From Siderastrea radians (lineage: Eukaryota > Cnidaria > Anthozoa > Scleractinia > Rhizangiidae), in contig OZ024890.1 in the NCBI GenBank assembly GCA_964017195.1, positions 65,453,367-65,517,366 on the forward strand: a DNA stretch of 64,000 nucleotides, given 5' to 3'. The translations under genes and the position numbers were made by a program. Below the pieces are notes generated by a model, which did no database searches, was not told the DNA's origin, and saw only the letters and a list, made by a program, of their open reading frames with translations. Within the stretch, counting starts at the first letter, position 1. Every line of letters starts with the position of its first letter. This document shows positions 1 to 12,283 of the stretch, in pieces.

Positions 1-1627
1 TTAGGGTAGGGGGTAGGGGTATGCAAAAGGTGGACGAACTTGAAGTAGTTTTGGTACAGAATCTGCTTTAATTTTAATTTTTGAAATTCTCTTTCTCTTC
101 GAGGGCATTTCTAGTTCTTTCTAAGAAATATAAATTTTTGCTACAACCTACCCATTCATAACATGAGGAAAAGAATGCGATTTCAAGAAAAAAATCGATA
201 ACACGAACTGTTGAGAATAAAAAAATTTACGATTTATCCGGATTAAAATTATGTAAAGTAAAGTAGAAGAAACTTTCATCACTTCGTGAGAACTTCAAGT
301 TGTCGACCGGGGTTGGAGTAATCGAAATTCTACTACATATTAACCTTGCAGGAACATTTTTCTTAATCACTCCAAACATTTTGTTGACTTTTGTATTTGC
401 ATTTGTTTGTTTTTTTTTTTTACAATTTGAAACCCAAAATAGTTGCGGGAGCTCCCTCCAAAATTGTTAAATCAACTTGCCAGAGTGTTGAGGGCAAATT
501 CCAATGAAGAAAATGCGACCGTTTCACAATTATTATGTAGGCCATGCTACTCTGGGCCATTTTTTTTTATCGATAGCGCAGTATTGTTCTTAATATGAGT
601 GAAAAAATATGACAACACAACGTTTTGATATTTGTCTTGATACAGTCATAAAAAAATTATTTGTTTAACATGAGCAGTCCTAAAGGCATCCTTGGGAAAT
701 GCGGAAGAAACGTTGCAGTTAATTTTATCTTTGTTTTATTTGTAAGATATATGATACGGACGGAGTTAAAAACTGTGAGCCTTGAATCTTTCAACGGAAT
801 TTCTAAATTAACAATTAACATGTAAGTATGACGTGAGCGGTTGCTTACCTAAAAATTGGGTCATTGTTTTAGGCCCCACTTACATGGTCTCGGGTACCCG
901 AGATAACCCTCCCCCCCTTCCCGCCCCCGAGTTCCACTGGGCGAGCTAGCTTCTCACCTGTTTCTTTGACGTTCAACGAACCGTTTACATGAGCATCATC
1001 AACTCGTCTCGGCGAGGCGAGGCAACTCGAGGGGCGAGTTCTCTCACCTAACATATAACATAACATAAGACCTTATTTTACCACGGCATCCAAGCATGAT
1101 TAAACCAACCTAAATATTAAGAAAATGACGATAAACGGCATTTAATTACAGAACCATTTGGTTCAGTAAAAATTAAAAAATAGTTCGCTACAGTCTACGT
1201 ACCAACAACAAAGGCAGCTAGGAGTGTCGGAATTCACTGCAAAATAATAAAATTTGAAGCTATTCGAAATAAAATAACAATTACAGTGACGCTCATTTAA
1301 ACTATATAATCAAAACCTGCTCTCTTGTCAAAACTCGCGTTTGTTTAATATCGTTTAAACGTTAAACCACAAAAAACCCTCGTTGAAAAGGAAACAAACT
1401 TTGATTATGCATTCAAAACATGTTACCGTGAAAACACAAACGCGATTGAAAAAAAAATTGACACTTACTACATTTGGACCTTACTGACAGTATACTTTGA
1501 TCGTATAGTTCGTGTTCTTCTTGCACTTGTAACAAGCCTTACTGATAGTCAGCGTGTTCCATTCAGTGTACTCTTGTAGACAAGTGGCGAGATCTGAAAC
1601 CAATATAAAAATATGTAATTTCTACAG
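1..1627. other. 5' flank or intron, no gene supported
   Basis: No convincing coding exon is seen. It probably holds upstream introns of the gene that follows. A GC-richer patch at about 870-1050 (ggccccacttacatgg onward) stands out from its AT-rich surroundings and looks like a MITE fragment, but I could not define its ends. Confidence 0.4.
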
Positions 1628-1702
1628 CTCCTTGCAAGAAGGAAAAATTGGTACCATGAAGTTTACGGATGCAGATAACGAAGAACGGGCCAGAATTCAT
1701 CT
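1628..1702 (+). CDS. Candidate exon (most 5' one visible) of the membrane-protein gene
   Basis: Acceptor tctacag ends at 1627 and a GTGTGTAG donor follows 1702. The 25-codon exon starts and ends after the second codon base, matching the phase of the next exon at 1814, so the reading continues across the 111-bp intron. The peptide (GTMKFTDADNEERARIH) is not recognised. It is the least certain exon because the donor region offers several GT choices. Confidence 0.5.
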
Positions 1703-4700
1703 GTGTGTAGTCTACTGTTATTACGTTGCAGAGTACTACTTTTGAAAACTGTACTTAAACAGACTGTTTCGTTTTCTTACTGTACTAATTAAACTAACCA
1801 TGCTTCACTTTAGCGGCTTAGGGCAAAATGATCTGGAATACATCGACATTTCAATGGAAACTGAACCTAGAAAGTCCAGTTTGCTCGAGGCTTTGAGTAG
1901 AGCTGGTTTTGGTTGGAAAGTAAGCGGTACATATAGGCTGCTTCCATGTCCTTTGGGTACGTATCTGAATCCTTCCGCCAGTCACCGTTCCGACCTTAAG
2001 TGCGTGGAATGCCCTGCAGGTTAGTTTGCTCATTGAGTATCACGATATTCCAAGTAGAAAAAACTGATAGCAGCTGCAGAGGCAAAGGCATATCAGTCTT
2101 GTTTGCGTCGTTATCATTCGTCAAAACTTGAGTTATGGAGTGCAGATTTGCAATGAAATGATGTTTTGACTAACAATGAAACAAAATGATTCTTACAGGT
2201 GGTTTCTACTCAGACACTAAAGCTTTTGTTAGCGACAGCTGCCTGAAGTGTCCCAATGGCACTTTCGTTCACTACAAAAGAGCACCTGGAGTAAGCCCTC
2301 TCGATTGCACTGCTTGCCCACAAGGTAGAAAAAAATACGTAAAATAATTACTCGTAGATTTGAGATTTCCTATGGGAAGATGTCCAATAATTTCTCCCCT
2401 ACCTTGGTGAAGAAACAATAACAAAACAAATGATTGTAAATTGCCCCCCAAAAAGTTGACTTCACAGAGTCTGAAGTTTTCAGGGAACTGGGTCTCTAAA
2501 CCTGGTTGCTCAAATCAGGATAAAGTTAATCCAGCATTAGCATCAACTTTGAATCTCTTTCAACAACTTATAATCGCAGATTTATCAAGACTATATTGCT
2601 CTTTAGTTTGGACTGACTTATTTACCAATTTTATCCAAAAATAACATTTTCGCGACATTCTTAACGAACGAAATGAAATGCTCGGATCAACTTTCGAACG
2701 AAAGGACCCTGGAATAAACTCACCAATCGAGATCTTTTAAAGTCCTCATGGAGAAGTCTTCTTACGATTTTGGCCCTTTGCGGTTGATCCTACAAATGTC
2801 CGCTCTGTTCTTGACCTTCTAAAAAACCGTATTTATTTCACTAGGCAGCCTCAGCTCCTCTGATCTTATTGATGATGAGTTGTTTGCAATTGTTATGCGA
2901 AGACTAAACCTTAGATAAGAAATTCACTTTCCTAACTTATTTTTCCTTTCTGAGTATTTCCATAGAGAAGAAGAATTGACAATGACATTTCTTTTCCTAC
3001 TATAAACGACTGTTGAATTCAATGATTTTAGTGGCTGTGCTGGCTGAAAGGCAACCAAATAATAACGTTCACACTTTCTGTTGTATCCTAAATAGGGACA
3101 GATACCAACGCATTTGCAGGATTTCGTGCCTGCAAATGTTTAAATGGATTCTACCGTAATCACCTGTTTAAGGGCTGCAGACCATGTGACCACGATGGAC
3201 TGAAATGCGTGAATGACTATGTCACTCTTAAGAGTGGTTATTGGTGGAAGTGGCACAATGAAACAAACAGAGTGCTTTATAAGAATTTTATTTCCACCCT
3301 TATTAATGCCACGTTTCGCCCAGTTGTACGTACTAACGCCTCCGGTGGTAATGATTCTGTCATAGAATACCATTACACTCTTCCTCGGCCACATAAATGC
3401 CCCAGAGAAAAATCTTGCTTGGGAGGTTTAGAATCTTCGTGCGCCGTTGGCTATGAAGGTCCACTGTGTGAAGTGTGCAGTGCTCGATACTATAAACAAC
3501 TTAAACTCTGCAAGGAATGTCCAACGAAGAAATGGATGGCAGGACAGCTTTCAATCTTGGTGACAGTGGTTGTCATAGTTATTGTTGTTGTAGTTTGGAC
3601 AAGGAAAAGGAAGAGTAAAAAGAGTGAAGAACGTTCTTTAGTGGATATTATTCTTGGAAGGCTAAAAATAGTCATTGGTTTTTATCAGGTTACGTCTGGG
3701 ATTCTAGAGGCATTTTCATACATTAAATGGCCAGACTCTCTCGCGCTAATTGGAAAATACTCCGAGATTTTGCAGCTGAACTTTCTTCAGATAGCGCCTG
3801 TCCATTGCCTTTTTCCAACTCTGGAGGTAAATGCATTTGGTGCTTTGTTTGCAATGCTTTCTTTAAATGCTGCTGCCATTATTGTGGCGATGGTTGCTTA
3901 CCAACTTAGAAAATTCCTCTTAATGGGGAACACTTCACCCAAAGAACAGAAATTGAAGAAACTTTCGCAAACGAAAGCGTTGATCTACAGGAACTTGTTT
4001 TTCTTCCTTTACATAACGTACCTGAGCACCTGCTTGAAGACAGCAAACGTTCTTCCCCTCGCTTGTCGCACACTTTGCATCGATGAAAACGAAGAAAATT
4101 GTGGCGAGTTTCTTAGGGCCGACTACAATGTTCAGTGTACAAGTCCAGAGTTCAACCGTTCCGTGATCGTTGCTTTCTTTGCTGTTGCGTACATACTACT
4201 TTTGCCAACTGCAACTTTGATAACTCTTTGGAAGCAACGCAACACCATAAGAAATTCTGGTGAAGCAGACGAGAATGAAACGCCCAGGCCTCAGGAGCAA
4301 AGTAAGGAAGTTTTCTCAGGATTACGATTTCTCTTTGAGAATTATAACGCTCACTCGTGGTATTGGGAACTTGTTGAAACGCTTCGAAAAGTTGTTTTAA
4401 CATCCTGCTTGATCCTTGTGGGAGGTGAAAGCAGGGCTTATGTTGGTTTTGCTTGCGTCATATCAAGTCTTTATGCAGTGGTATTCGCTTATAAGAAGCC
4501 TATAGTGGATCCGTTCGAGAACAAGTTGATGCTGTCATCTCTCATCGTCACGTTCATTAACTTGGGGATCGGAGTAGTCAGCAGAATTCCCAAAGAAGGT
4601 ATACCTTCTTCAATCGACCCATACTTGGACAACGTCTTGTTCAAAGCGCTGGTGTTTGGAGCTAATTCTTTAGTGATTGGGGTTTTTATGGGTGAGCATT

Positions 4701-5197
4701 AAACCGATTTATTTCTCTTAAAATCTTAGATAAAATAAGGTTGGTAGTTTATTATCAGTCCGCCGTCACAGTCGTGGGAGTAACGAATCCAAAAATGTAT
4801 TAGCCATGAAAACTGTTAACTTTTCTTCATTATAATATGTCTTAAAGTTATTACTAAGTCCTGTAATTAACTTAAACCTGTCATGGGCTAATTCTGCTTT
4901 TTTCGCCAAAGAGAACCTTCGCCTTTGTGTGCTCATAGCCCGCTGTGCCACATTTGTTTTTTTCGACCTTGGGTTGATATTGTCGAGTGGTATGGTCCAA
5001 GGGCTTGTTTAAGTAAGATCTTTGCAAAACTTTGTTGTCTTCTTATTTGTTCAGCTATTGGATGTTAAGCCACTGGCGTGCAAGATCCCTTGAATATCAG
5101 ATTTCAATTAGGGGCAGATTGTCCTTACCGCCTGGTTTAGGTGTTTGAAAGCATCGCTTTGTGAAAAATAAAACATAAATAAATAAATAGCTAAATA

Positions 5198-5232
<35 letters not shown>

Positions 5233-5744
5233 GGGGAAAACATGCAGTTTACACAGGTTTTCAACAATTTGACGGGTTCAAAAGACTACTTCGTATACAG
5301 TTTTTCATGAGCGATATGCAGAACATTAGCCGTGTAGAAATAAATCACGCACATTTTCTCTTTGCAGTTCGATACGCTGTTCATATATACCGTTACATAA
5401 AGGAGTGGAGAAAAAATCCGCAATTGTCCTTTGGTTGTTGTCTGGCCCTGCTTCTTCCTCTTAATGACATGCAGAGCGAAATACTCGGATCGGCTGGACG
5501 GAATGTTGTAAAGCAACAACTGGCAACTGGTGCAATTGACATACCGTCCATGTCAAGTGCATTGAAAGACAGCGGAGCGATTGACTTTGAGCTTAAAGAA
5601 GACGAAATCAACCAAACAGAGGAAACGAATGATGGCAAAGCGACTACAACGGACGAGAGAAAGGGAATTGAGCAAGGTGTCCTGACTCTAGCCATGGTCA
5701 GCATTCATGATCTACCAAAGAAGAGAAACCAAAAGGCGCTGTAA
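1628..5744 (+). CDS. 3' part of a spliced gene: Cys-rich ectodomain plus multi-pass membrane protein
   Basis: Five exons join in phase: 1628-1702, 1814-2019, 2199-2324, 3096-4691 and 5368-5744, all with GT donors and AG acceptors; the stop is TAA at 5742-5744. The first part carries repeated Cys-rich modules with CPxG and CxxCP spacing (CPLGTY, CVECPAGGFY, CLKCPNGTF, CTACPQG), like the GCC2/GCC3 or ephrin-receptor-like Cys-rich fold. The large exon then gives about seven or eight hydrophobic helices, and the last exon a cytoplasmic, acidic tail. The protein is therefore probably a plasma-membrane receptor- or channel-like protein with a Cys-rich extracellular region. The start codon and signal peptide are not seen and must lie before 1628 or outside the window. 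I do not recognise a named family; the WYWELVETLRK segment before a helix is reminiscent of TRP-like/polycystin-like membrane proteins, which is only a weak impression. Confidence 0.8.
1814..2019 (+). CDS. Exon with first visible Cys-rich module
   Basis: Acceptor cactttag ends at 1813; donor GTTAGT starts at 2020. The reading ends in a Cys-rich module (LPCPLGTY ... CVECPAG). It joins the next exon through a split glycine codon, G|GT. Confidence 0.75.
2199..2324 (+). CDS. Exon with second Cys-rich module
   Basis: Acceptor tcttacag ends at 2198; donor GTAGAA starts at 2325. The exon encodes GGFYSDTK, then CLKCPNGTF and CTACPQG. Both ends are phase 1, so it can be skipped or duplicated without shifting the frame, as is usual for modular extracellular repeats. 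Confidence 0.8.
3096..4691 (+). CDS. Large exon: last Cys-rich modules and the membrane core
   Basis: The acceptor aaatag ends at 3095; the donor GTGAGC starts at 4692. The reading opens with GTDTNAFAGF, then Cys-rich sequence (RACKCLNG, CRPCDHDG, GPLCEVCSARYY) and NxS/T sites expected outside the cell. Helix 1 lies at about 3551-3598 and is followed by a basic stop-transfer stretch (WTRKRKSKK). More hydrophobic segments lie near 3840-3905, 3981-4036, 4160-4231, 4388-4433, 4439-4492, 4529-4590 and 4646-4690. A Cys-rich loop (CRTLCIDENEENCGEF) sits between two of them. The uninterrupted 1.6-kb frame with clean splice sites is strong evidence for a functional host gene rather than a relic. Confidence 0.85.
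5176..5232. repeat. (AAAT)n then (AAT)n microsatellite
   Basis: Short tetranucleotide run passing into about 11 AAT units, inside the last intron of the membrane-protein gene. Confidence 0.9.
5368..5744 (+). CDS. Terminal exon: cytoplasmic acidic tail
   Basis: The acceptor ctctttgcag ends at 5367. The exon joins 3096-4691 through a split valine codon (G|TT) and ends at a TAA codon, 5742-5744. It encodes a short amphipathic piece (RYAVHIYRYIKEWRK) and then a hydrophilic tail rich in Asp, Glu and Thr (ELKEDEINQTEETNDGKATT). The ATG at 5307 lies in the intron and need not be used. Confidence 0.8.
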
Positions 5745-7363
5745 AATATGTTTTGCATGCATGGTTTAACTAAATAAGGGATGGCTTAAAAAAAAAAGAA
5801 GTCAAAAATGGAGGACCTCGGTTATAACTGACACTGACACATTTGGAATTATTTGAAATTAAGAAACCATGCCAAACTATACATGTATATCAATGGAAAG
5901 CTTAATAACTGTAGTATTCGGTAAAATCATTTTGGATATTTTCTTCTTGAGGGCAGGAGCCAGTAAACGTCAAAACTACCGCGGGTCATGTGAGTAAATT
6001 TAGTGGGCATCGAACGTAGGCGCTGAAGCCAAACAACTGCGCCCACAGTGTTAATCCTAAAAGATCACTCAACGAAATGGTGTGAGGCTTTCTCGACATT
6101 CAGATTGATCGTTGAGATATCCAGGTGTTAAGTTTAAGTAGCGAAAAAGTTGCGAGGTGCGTTACGATAGAGCTTGCCAGATGAAAAATATTTTAAATAT
6201 TAAAATTCTCCGGCACCGTTTTGTTCGTAATTATTGTCGGGGTGTTCAGCGGCCAAATTTCATCAAAATCCGTCAAATCTGCGTACCCTATAAATTCGCT
6301 CAAAGTCGACGTAATCTCTCGAAAACCAAATGCGAGTTTTTAGCTTCTATATTTTTGCAAACACCTCGAGCCTCCGCAGGACATTATGTCACCTCAAAAA
6401 ACTGCGAGCCAATGAAACACCAAGATCCCTGGCGACAACTACAATAGGAAAGCACCTCGTAGAAAACCTAACAATATTTCGTTCACGTTCTGTATTTGGC
6501 TTTACTAGTTGCGTCGTGCAATCATTCGATAAACAATGAGAGGAAGGTTTCAAACATTAAGCGAAAAAGAAAACCAAGAGAATTAACCACCGATGAAACC
6601 AACCTACGGGAAGCGTACAGTAGACGCTATACTTTCCGAAATGGGCCTGAGCTCTCGGGTATATTTTGTTTAAGTGTTGGAGTGAGCTGGGGATTACAAA
6701 TTTATTTCCTTGATCGATTTTATATTTTCCTGGTCTGACCTCTTTCCAAGATGATAGTCGCTCTTGCTCCTAATTCCAATATCTTGAGAAGTCGTCGGGC
6801 TAATCAACCCAAGAGCCTCTAAATAGCTTTCCATGCTTTCCATTCCATTTCGTTTCCTGCCCGAAGGAAAAGTTTTCTTCGCTTTCTTTCTAGGGCCAGT
6901 TTTCTGTTTGGCTAAAGGCCAAGGACTTTTCCCCCTTTTTTGAATTTTCCATAGGGCACGAGAAGATTTCTAGGTACGTGTGATTTGCCGAAATAGGTCA
7001 AACTAAACGAAAGTAGGAGCCTGAAATTCTCAGCTCTGTCTTTATAGCTTCAAGATTATTATTGGCTTTCATTTTAGGTTTTTAAACTGAAAAGTAACGT
7101 TCAAAAGTAATTGTAAAGCAAGCTGTTTCTGCTGTGCTTAGAAAACTTTGATTAAAGCCTGGTTTTTGACCTGAGTGAAAGCTCTATGTTGCCTTCATTT
7201 CTTGCTGAATGTATAGGCTGTATTAGCTGTAAAAATGCTTGAGGTTATTGATGAAAATGCAATTGTGTGAGATCTTTCGAATTTACTTTTGTTTGCGTTA
7301 GATGTCACTTCAGCAAATGGGACCAAATACAGTCGAACCTCTACTAAAGGCCACCTCTCTACG
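5745..7363. other. Intergenic, no feature supported
   Basis: Contains the presumed 3' UTR of the upstream gene and AT-rich spacer. The reading frames here are short and show no recognisable domain or codon pattern. I see no clear AATAAA close to the 5744 stop. Confidence 0.4.
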
Positions 7364-7509
7364 TAATATAATATAATATAATATAATATAATATAATATA
7401 ATATAATATAATATAATATAATATAATATAATATAATATAATATAATATAATATAATATAATATAATATAATATAATATAATATAATATAATATAACATA
7501 AAATAATAT
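7364..7509. repeat. (TATAA)n pentanucleotide array, copy 1
   Basis: About 28 units of a 5-bp TATAA repeat, nearly perfect, ending with an ataacata variant. The Tyr/Ile/Leu reading frame through it is a by-product of the repeat. Confidence 0.97.
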
Positions 7510-7752
7510 TTAACAATTAGATTATGAGCTCGAGATTTCTATCGCGTGATAGTTTTTAGTTTGTTTTAGTATAAATCTCGATTAATATTCCACTAAAATG
7601 AAAAGTTCGACATCATTGCACTGTTATTTTGAAGTATAAGACTGTGCCTGCCACTCACCTTTTCGCTGCTCACTATCTATCACGGAATAGATAGCGAGTA
7701 GGGTAGCCAATCAGATTGCAGCATTTATGATAGAACGCTAGCAGATTTATAC

Positions 7753-7858
7753 TATAATATAATATAATATAATATAATATAATATAATATAATATAATAT
7801 AATATAATATAATATAATATAATATAATATAATATAACATAATATAATATAATATAAT
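7753..7858. repeat. (TATAA)n pentanucleotide array, copy 2
   Basis: Same 5-bp repeat as at 7364-7509, in the same orientation, 244 bp downstream, with an internal ataacata variant. Confidence 0.97.
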
Positions 7859-9128
7859 GGCCAGAATCATTCATCCAAACCGAGGTACCAAATCTTACTG
7901 CTTATTGAACCCCTGTCACTGCAAAGGCCACAGGGAGCACTCACATGAAATCACAATCGCTTTGCGAGGCGGTCATATTAATAATTAGTACTGCGGGGCC
8001 AGTCTCAAGTGCGGTCTGGAACCGAAGCTGCCATTTTGAATGGGAGGTTTGAATCCGAGAAGCCTTCGGAAACCGTTCTTAACTCTAGTCAAACGACAAG
8101 AGATGAAACTAGAAGGGAACCCTTCGAAAATTACGGAATATCATAGCTAAATCTCCTTGAGTTTGTAATTTTACGAAAACGGATTGGTGGCAAGGTAAGG
8201 CATCTGCGGGCTTCACAGCAGTCAAACGCACAACGCGCGTGCGCAGTTCCCGCCAAATTTTACAAAGGAAAATGACAAATATCGAAAGTTCACTTTGACC
8301 ACAAAACTTAACGCCGTAGCTGAAAACTGACATCCACAAATTTTGTCGACCAGAAATTCGGTTTGTCAGGACATTTTCTGCATCGTTTTCATACGAACTT
8401 CACGCTCGTAACTGTTTGTCCTGATTTAAACTTCAAAGCTCTGAAAGACCGGAAGTGACGTAACTTTTTGCGTTTGACCGCTGTGAATATACGGGCAAAC
8501 TTTGTTTAGAATATTCACAACTGTAGAATGTTTTTATCTCGTTTTCCAAAAGCTTGATTTCTTAGAAGTCTGCCTCCACCAGGGGGTCAGGAAGTGAGAA
8601 CTGCGAATACTTGGATTGGCAGACCTAAGCAAGAGCCATAATCGGGGACGGAGACCGAAAGCGACACAAAGTATAACACCTTGGCTCCTGACTTAACGCA
8701 GAAGTGGCGAACTTAATTTCGTTGGATCTGATTGGTTTATTTCAAATCTGCATCGTTTTTTGTCGGTTTTTATTTGTCCAAAGTTCGCTTCTCGCTTTTT
8801 CATTCCAGTTGAGCCGAGACCGTTCTAAGCTCTTTGGATATTGATGAAATCTTTCAGTTTTTGAAACGATGATATCTTGTTCCACTAGTTCGATGACAAA
8901 TTGACCGGAGCAATTAGTTTCGAAGTTACAATTTTTGCATTCTCTCCCGAAGAAGGGGTTTTTGAAGCTGTCTTCTTGGTTTATTTTCATTTCGCTTTAT
9001 AGAACATTTCTTGTTTATACGTTTCATCAAGAGTGCTAATAAGTAACCACGAGCTTAAACAGGGCTGTCAAATGTTAGTTTTGTTCCTTTTCCCTCCTAA
9101 TGAGGTCAGGCGACGTGAGCTTCCTGGA
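7859..9128. other. Intergenic, no feature supported
   Basis: Unique-looking AT-rich DNA. No exon, RNA gene or repeat boundary could be supported here. Confidence 0.4.
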
Positions 9129-9154
9129 TAAATAATAATTATGATAATAATAAC

Positions 9155-9201
<47 letters not shown>

Positions 9202-9231
9202 GAGTCATCATCATCATCATCATCATCATCG
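9129..9231. repeat. (AAT)n followed by (CAT)n microsatellites
   Basis: AAT-type units run to about 9201, then nine perfect ATC/CAT units at 9205-9231. The poly-Ile and poly-Met reading on the minus strand is an artefact. Confidence 0.95.
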
Positions 9232-9945
9232 ACGTTTCGGCTAGTTTAACTGGCCTTCTTCTCATGGTGGACTGATGTTCTTGCTTCGTAACCGGACTTG
9301 GAGACACTGTGACAAGCTTAAAAGCTTGTTCTTGTTTATGTTATAATTAATGAAAATGTAATTTAAGGATACTGCAGTCCTTGTTACACAATCTTGTCAT
9401 TAGCAATAAACTATTGAAAGTTACTTCATTGTTGCGAGTTTAGGTGAAGGTTTCTATCTACGTACTCCTTGAACTCCGTCCCAATTTTTTAATGCAGTAA
9501 CTGCACCTACTTTAGTATAGTTACTGTTGTAAGAGTACCTTTGGTGTCATTGAATACAGCGAGAAAGTGTACTGAAATGTTAAGGATGGAAGATATGAAA
9601 GGTATGGAGAATCTGTTGTTGGAGGGACAGGCCTCGGTTTGCATGAGTTGGGGCAATGGTGTCTTGGTAGTATTAACAGGGTTCCACCGTATATTATTTG
9701 TCAGTTTTGTTCAAGGCCACAAAAAGATGTTTGTATGTTCAGGACATACAATGTGGTTGTGCACATTAGTACAGGTGATATTGTTCATTTGAATTACTTA
9801 CATCATAAAACTCATTTGTTCCTTTTCTGTTGAAAATCCCCTAGTCACTCAAAATAGTATGTGCGCAATTTCTATGTACAGTGTCAGAACCCTGTTAACA
9901 TGTCCACCAAAGGGTCATACAAATGCAGCCCCATAACTAAAGCAT
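9232..9945. other. Intergenic, no feature supported
   Basis: Two overlapping short open frames (9541-9833) have no recognisable domain and may be remnants of a mobile element. Nothing else is seen. Confidence 0.35.
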
Positions 9946-10200
9946 GGGGGCGCGGTGGTGTGGCGGTTAGCACGTTGGACTTACAGGCCTGGTCTCTGCC
10001 ATTTTGTTGTTTCCCTAGACAAGAAACTTTAATTCGAATGGGGCTACCCTGCTATCCAATATCATCCTATCCAGGGGGGAATACCAATATTCTCAGTTGC
10101 TTCATGGTACAGAAACCGGATAAGCTCCGGCCACGTGGGCCTAGTGTGGCTCGTGTTCGACTTTGCCCGAGTTACCTTACCATAAAAGGGGTGGTTGGGT
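9946..10200 (+). mobile_element. tRNA-related SINE copy
   Basis: It starts with a tRNA-like head (gcggtggtgtggcggttagc), resembling an A-box region, then a body with ccctagacaagaaacttta and cggataagctccggcc. I associate this head-plus-body organisation with cnidarian SINEs from memory. The B box expected about 35-40 bp after the A box is not clear, so the head is degenerate and this is not a tRNA gene. Ends are approximate. Confidence 0.5.
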
Positions 10201-10800
10201 AAAGGGGTTTCCTGACAATTATTTCATAAGATATCCTTTGGACCACCATACCCCCCCCCCCCAAATAAAAAAATGGTCATAAGAACGATGTGGTTGTATT
10301 GACGGGACCGATCGAAAGATGGGGTTCCACTCCAGTAGCTTTTGTATCAAAGGCCAATCTGTCATTGGTTTGTGGTTTCATTTATATTTTACACTATTGA
10401 TAATAACTGTTCCTCATTCTTTTCACATTTGCGCACTTTCATGTTTTTAAGAAAAATATATTAGTTTTGCTTTCGTATCTGCTTCTAGCTACTGAGTAAA
10501 TAAAAAAACTTAAAATTTCTTCCGAAAAACTGCAAACTAAAGTTTAAAAAGAAAACGTTCATAATTATTATAAGGGAAGTGGTCATAACAAGTGTACTCG
10601 ATGAGGACCCACGTGGGTCCAAGGTGGGCCCACCTTGTGTAGGGGTAGGGGGGCTATGCAAGACACCACCTGTCTGATTAGCCAAATGGACAACATTTAT
10701 TGGCCTGAAAATTGGAGTTCAGACTTTCATAAAAGGTGTGCATGAAGCCTGAATTGCTGAACAAATGGCACAGCAAGGTTTGAATCTTTTCCTTAGTTTT
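10201..10800. other. Intergenic
   Basis: Holds a C12 homopolymer near 10250-10261 and a G-rich patch (gtaggggtaggggggctatg) near 10640. A related G-rich patch occurs near 12690. No gene is supported. Confidence 0.4.
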
Positions 10801-10931
10801 AGACTGCGAGTAGTCTCTAATTTTGGCGATGGCGATTGTGGAGCGGGCGAAATACACACGCGCGCGCGAAAGTTCGAGGAGACGCGACGCGAAGGGAGCG
10901 CCGAAAATTAGAGACTACAGACAAAGCCAGG
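10801..10931 (+). mobile_element. MITE copy A (TIR tagtctctaatttt)
   Basis: An inner inverted repeat, tagtctctaatttt at 10811 and its complement ending at 10917, flanks a GC-rich core. Homology to copy B (12505-12635, opposite orientation) continues a few bases past this repeat on both sides (agactgcgag on the left, ctacagacaaagccaggga on the right), which sets the approximate limits. It is non-coding. Confidence 0.75.
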
Positions 10932-11601
10932 GATTTTGACCTTTCACGGCCGAGTGATTTTGGAATGTAAATTTCATATCGTCTTAAAAGCCAATTAAGC
11001 GCAACCAATGGGATTCCTTCTCTTGGCTCCTATCATGTGTTTGCTCCTGTCATCGTTAAACTGCGGAAGATGTTATCGCAAATAAAACGGTTCCCATTGT
11101 TTATTTGAATTCGACCAGTACTCGACCGGATGAGCCGTGATCAAGAGGAAAAATTACAGCCTCTCATCTCGAAGAAGAAATGAACATTGAGTTTGGAATT
11201 TCGGTCAACAGTAAATTTTTAGTCCCAAGAAGCGGCCCTGTCATATCAAAAGCTCGTCAAACACTTTTACGGATTTAGCAGTCGCCGAGGTCATTTTCTT
11301 CGTCTCCAAAAATCCCTTCGAAGAAAAAATATCTTCGAAGACGCGGCAAATTTTTTTCTATGTTCACCGAAAGTTTGAGGTCGATGCGAACGAAAATGAA
11401 ACTTCCAGCGAGCCAGGAAGTTTTATTTCAACGCAGAGCAAAACGAAGCAGCCAGCAGGCCGAGACTGGCTTTTGTATTTCATCCATGCAGATAATACTT
11501 TGTTCCGTTCGATCGGTCCCGTATCGATGTTAAAATTTAGATGAAATCTCAACTCACAGTAGTGAGTGGATTATGATTTTAGCAGCTCTTGGAATCGCTT
11601 G

Positions 11602-12283
11602 CTCAGGTAAATTAAGGCATGGGCCCCAATTATTCACTCAAAAAATTGAGGGGGGTTGTCTAAATTTGAACGCTTTTGCATTAGAAAGCTGAAACCTTGC
11701 CGGATACATACACTGAAAGTTTGCGTTAATTTGGTTCTCTTTAAATTATGGAAATTGGTCACGTGACCTTACACGGCCAGAAAGTACTAAACAATCTTCA
11801 AGCAAAAATGGCAACACTTTTTGTTGTGAGTTATTAAACCAGACTGGTATAAGACAATATTTAATGTAAGCATCTACAAAACTGTGCTTGGCAACTTTTG
11901 AATTTGTAAATAATTTAGAAAATAAACGGTTTCTTCGATTAGTACCCAGTCCCCTAGGGCCTTTTTTTCCCCTACTTTACGCCTTTGCTTTTATTTATCT
12001 TCAAAAGGCCAAGCACAGAAGTGATATATTAAACGGAACTGTTGAACTGGTAAAAAAATTAAGGATACAAGAAAACGTGTTGCCATTTTAAGAAAAAGCT
12101 TTTTCAGGCGATGGAAGTCACGTGACCTAATTTGCATACTCTAAAAGTGCGAAATTGTCACAAACTAGCATTGTAAGTATCTGGCAAAGTTTTGTTTGTC
12201 TATGTCCAAAGTGTTTAGATATAGACCACCCCCCTCACTTTTTAAGAGAAACATTCAAGGCCCATGCCTTAATTCACTTGAGT
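11602..12283. mobile_element. Foldback-type element with ~215-bp inverted arms
   Basis: The left arm starts with ctcaggtaaattaaggcatg and the right arm ends with its imperfect complement (catgccttaattcacttgag). Similarity persists inward for about 215 bp on each side, through a shared gtcacgtgac motif (near 11757 and 12117) and ggcaacac. The spacer is about 250 bp. No transposase reading frame is present, so it is non-autonomous. Confidence 0.65.

Noticed and set aside
1..24. Telomere repeat at the window start (ttaggg)
   Set aside because: Only one TTAGGG occurs, followed by irregular G-rich sequence.
5393..5704. Minus-strand frame opposite the terminal exon
   Set aside because: Shadow of the spliced gene on the plus strand; it has no domain of its own.
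7310..7870. Tyr/Ile/Leu-repeat proteins on the minus strand
   Set aside because: Product of the (TATAA)n arrays.
9541..9833. Short open frames near 9.6 kb
   Set aside because: Two overlapping frames with no recognisable motif, splice sites or codon pattern.
9946..10020. tRNA gene
   Set aside because: No cloverleaf or proper B box; the tRNA-like head is followed by a SINE body.
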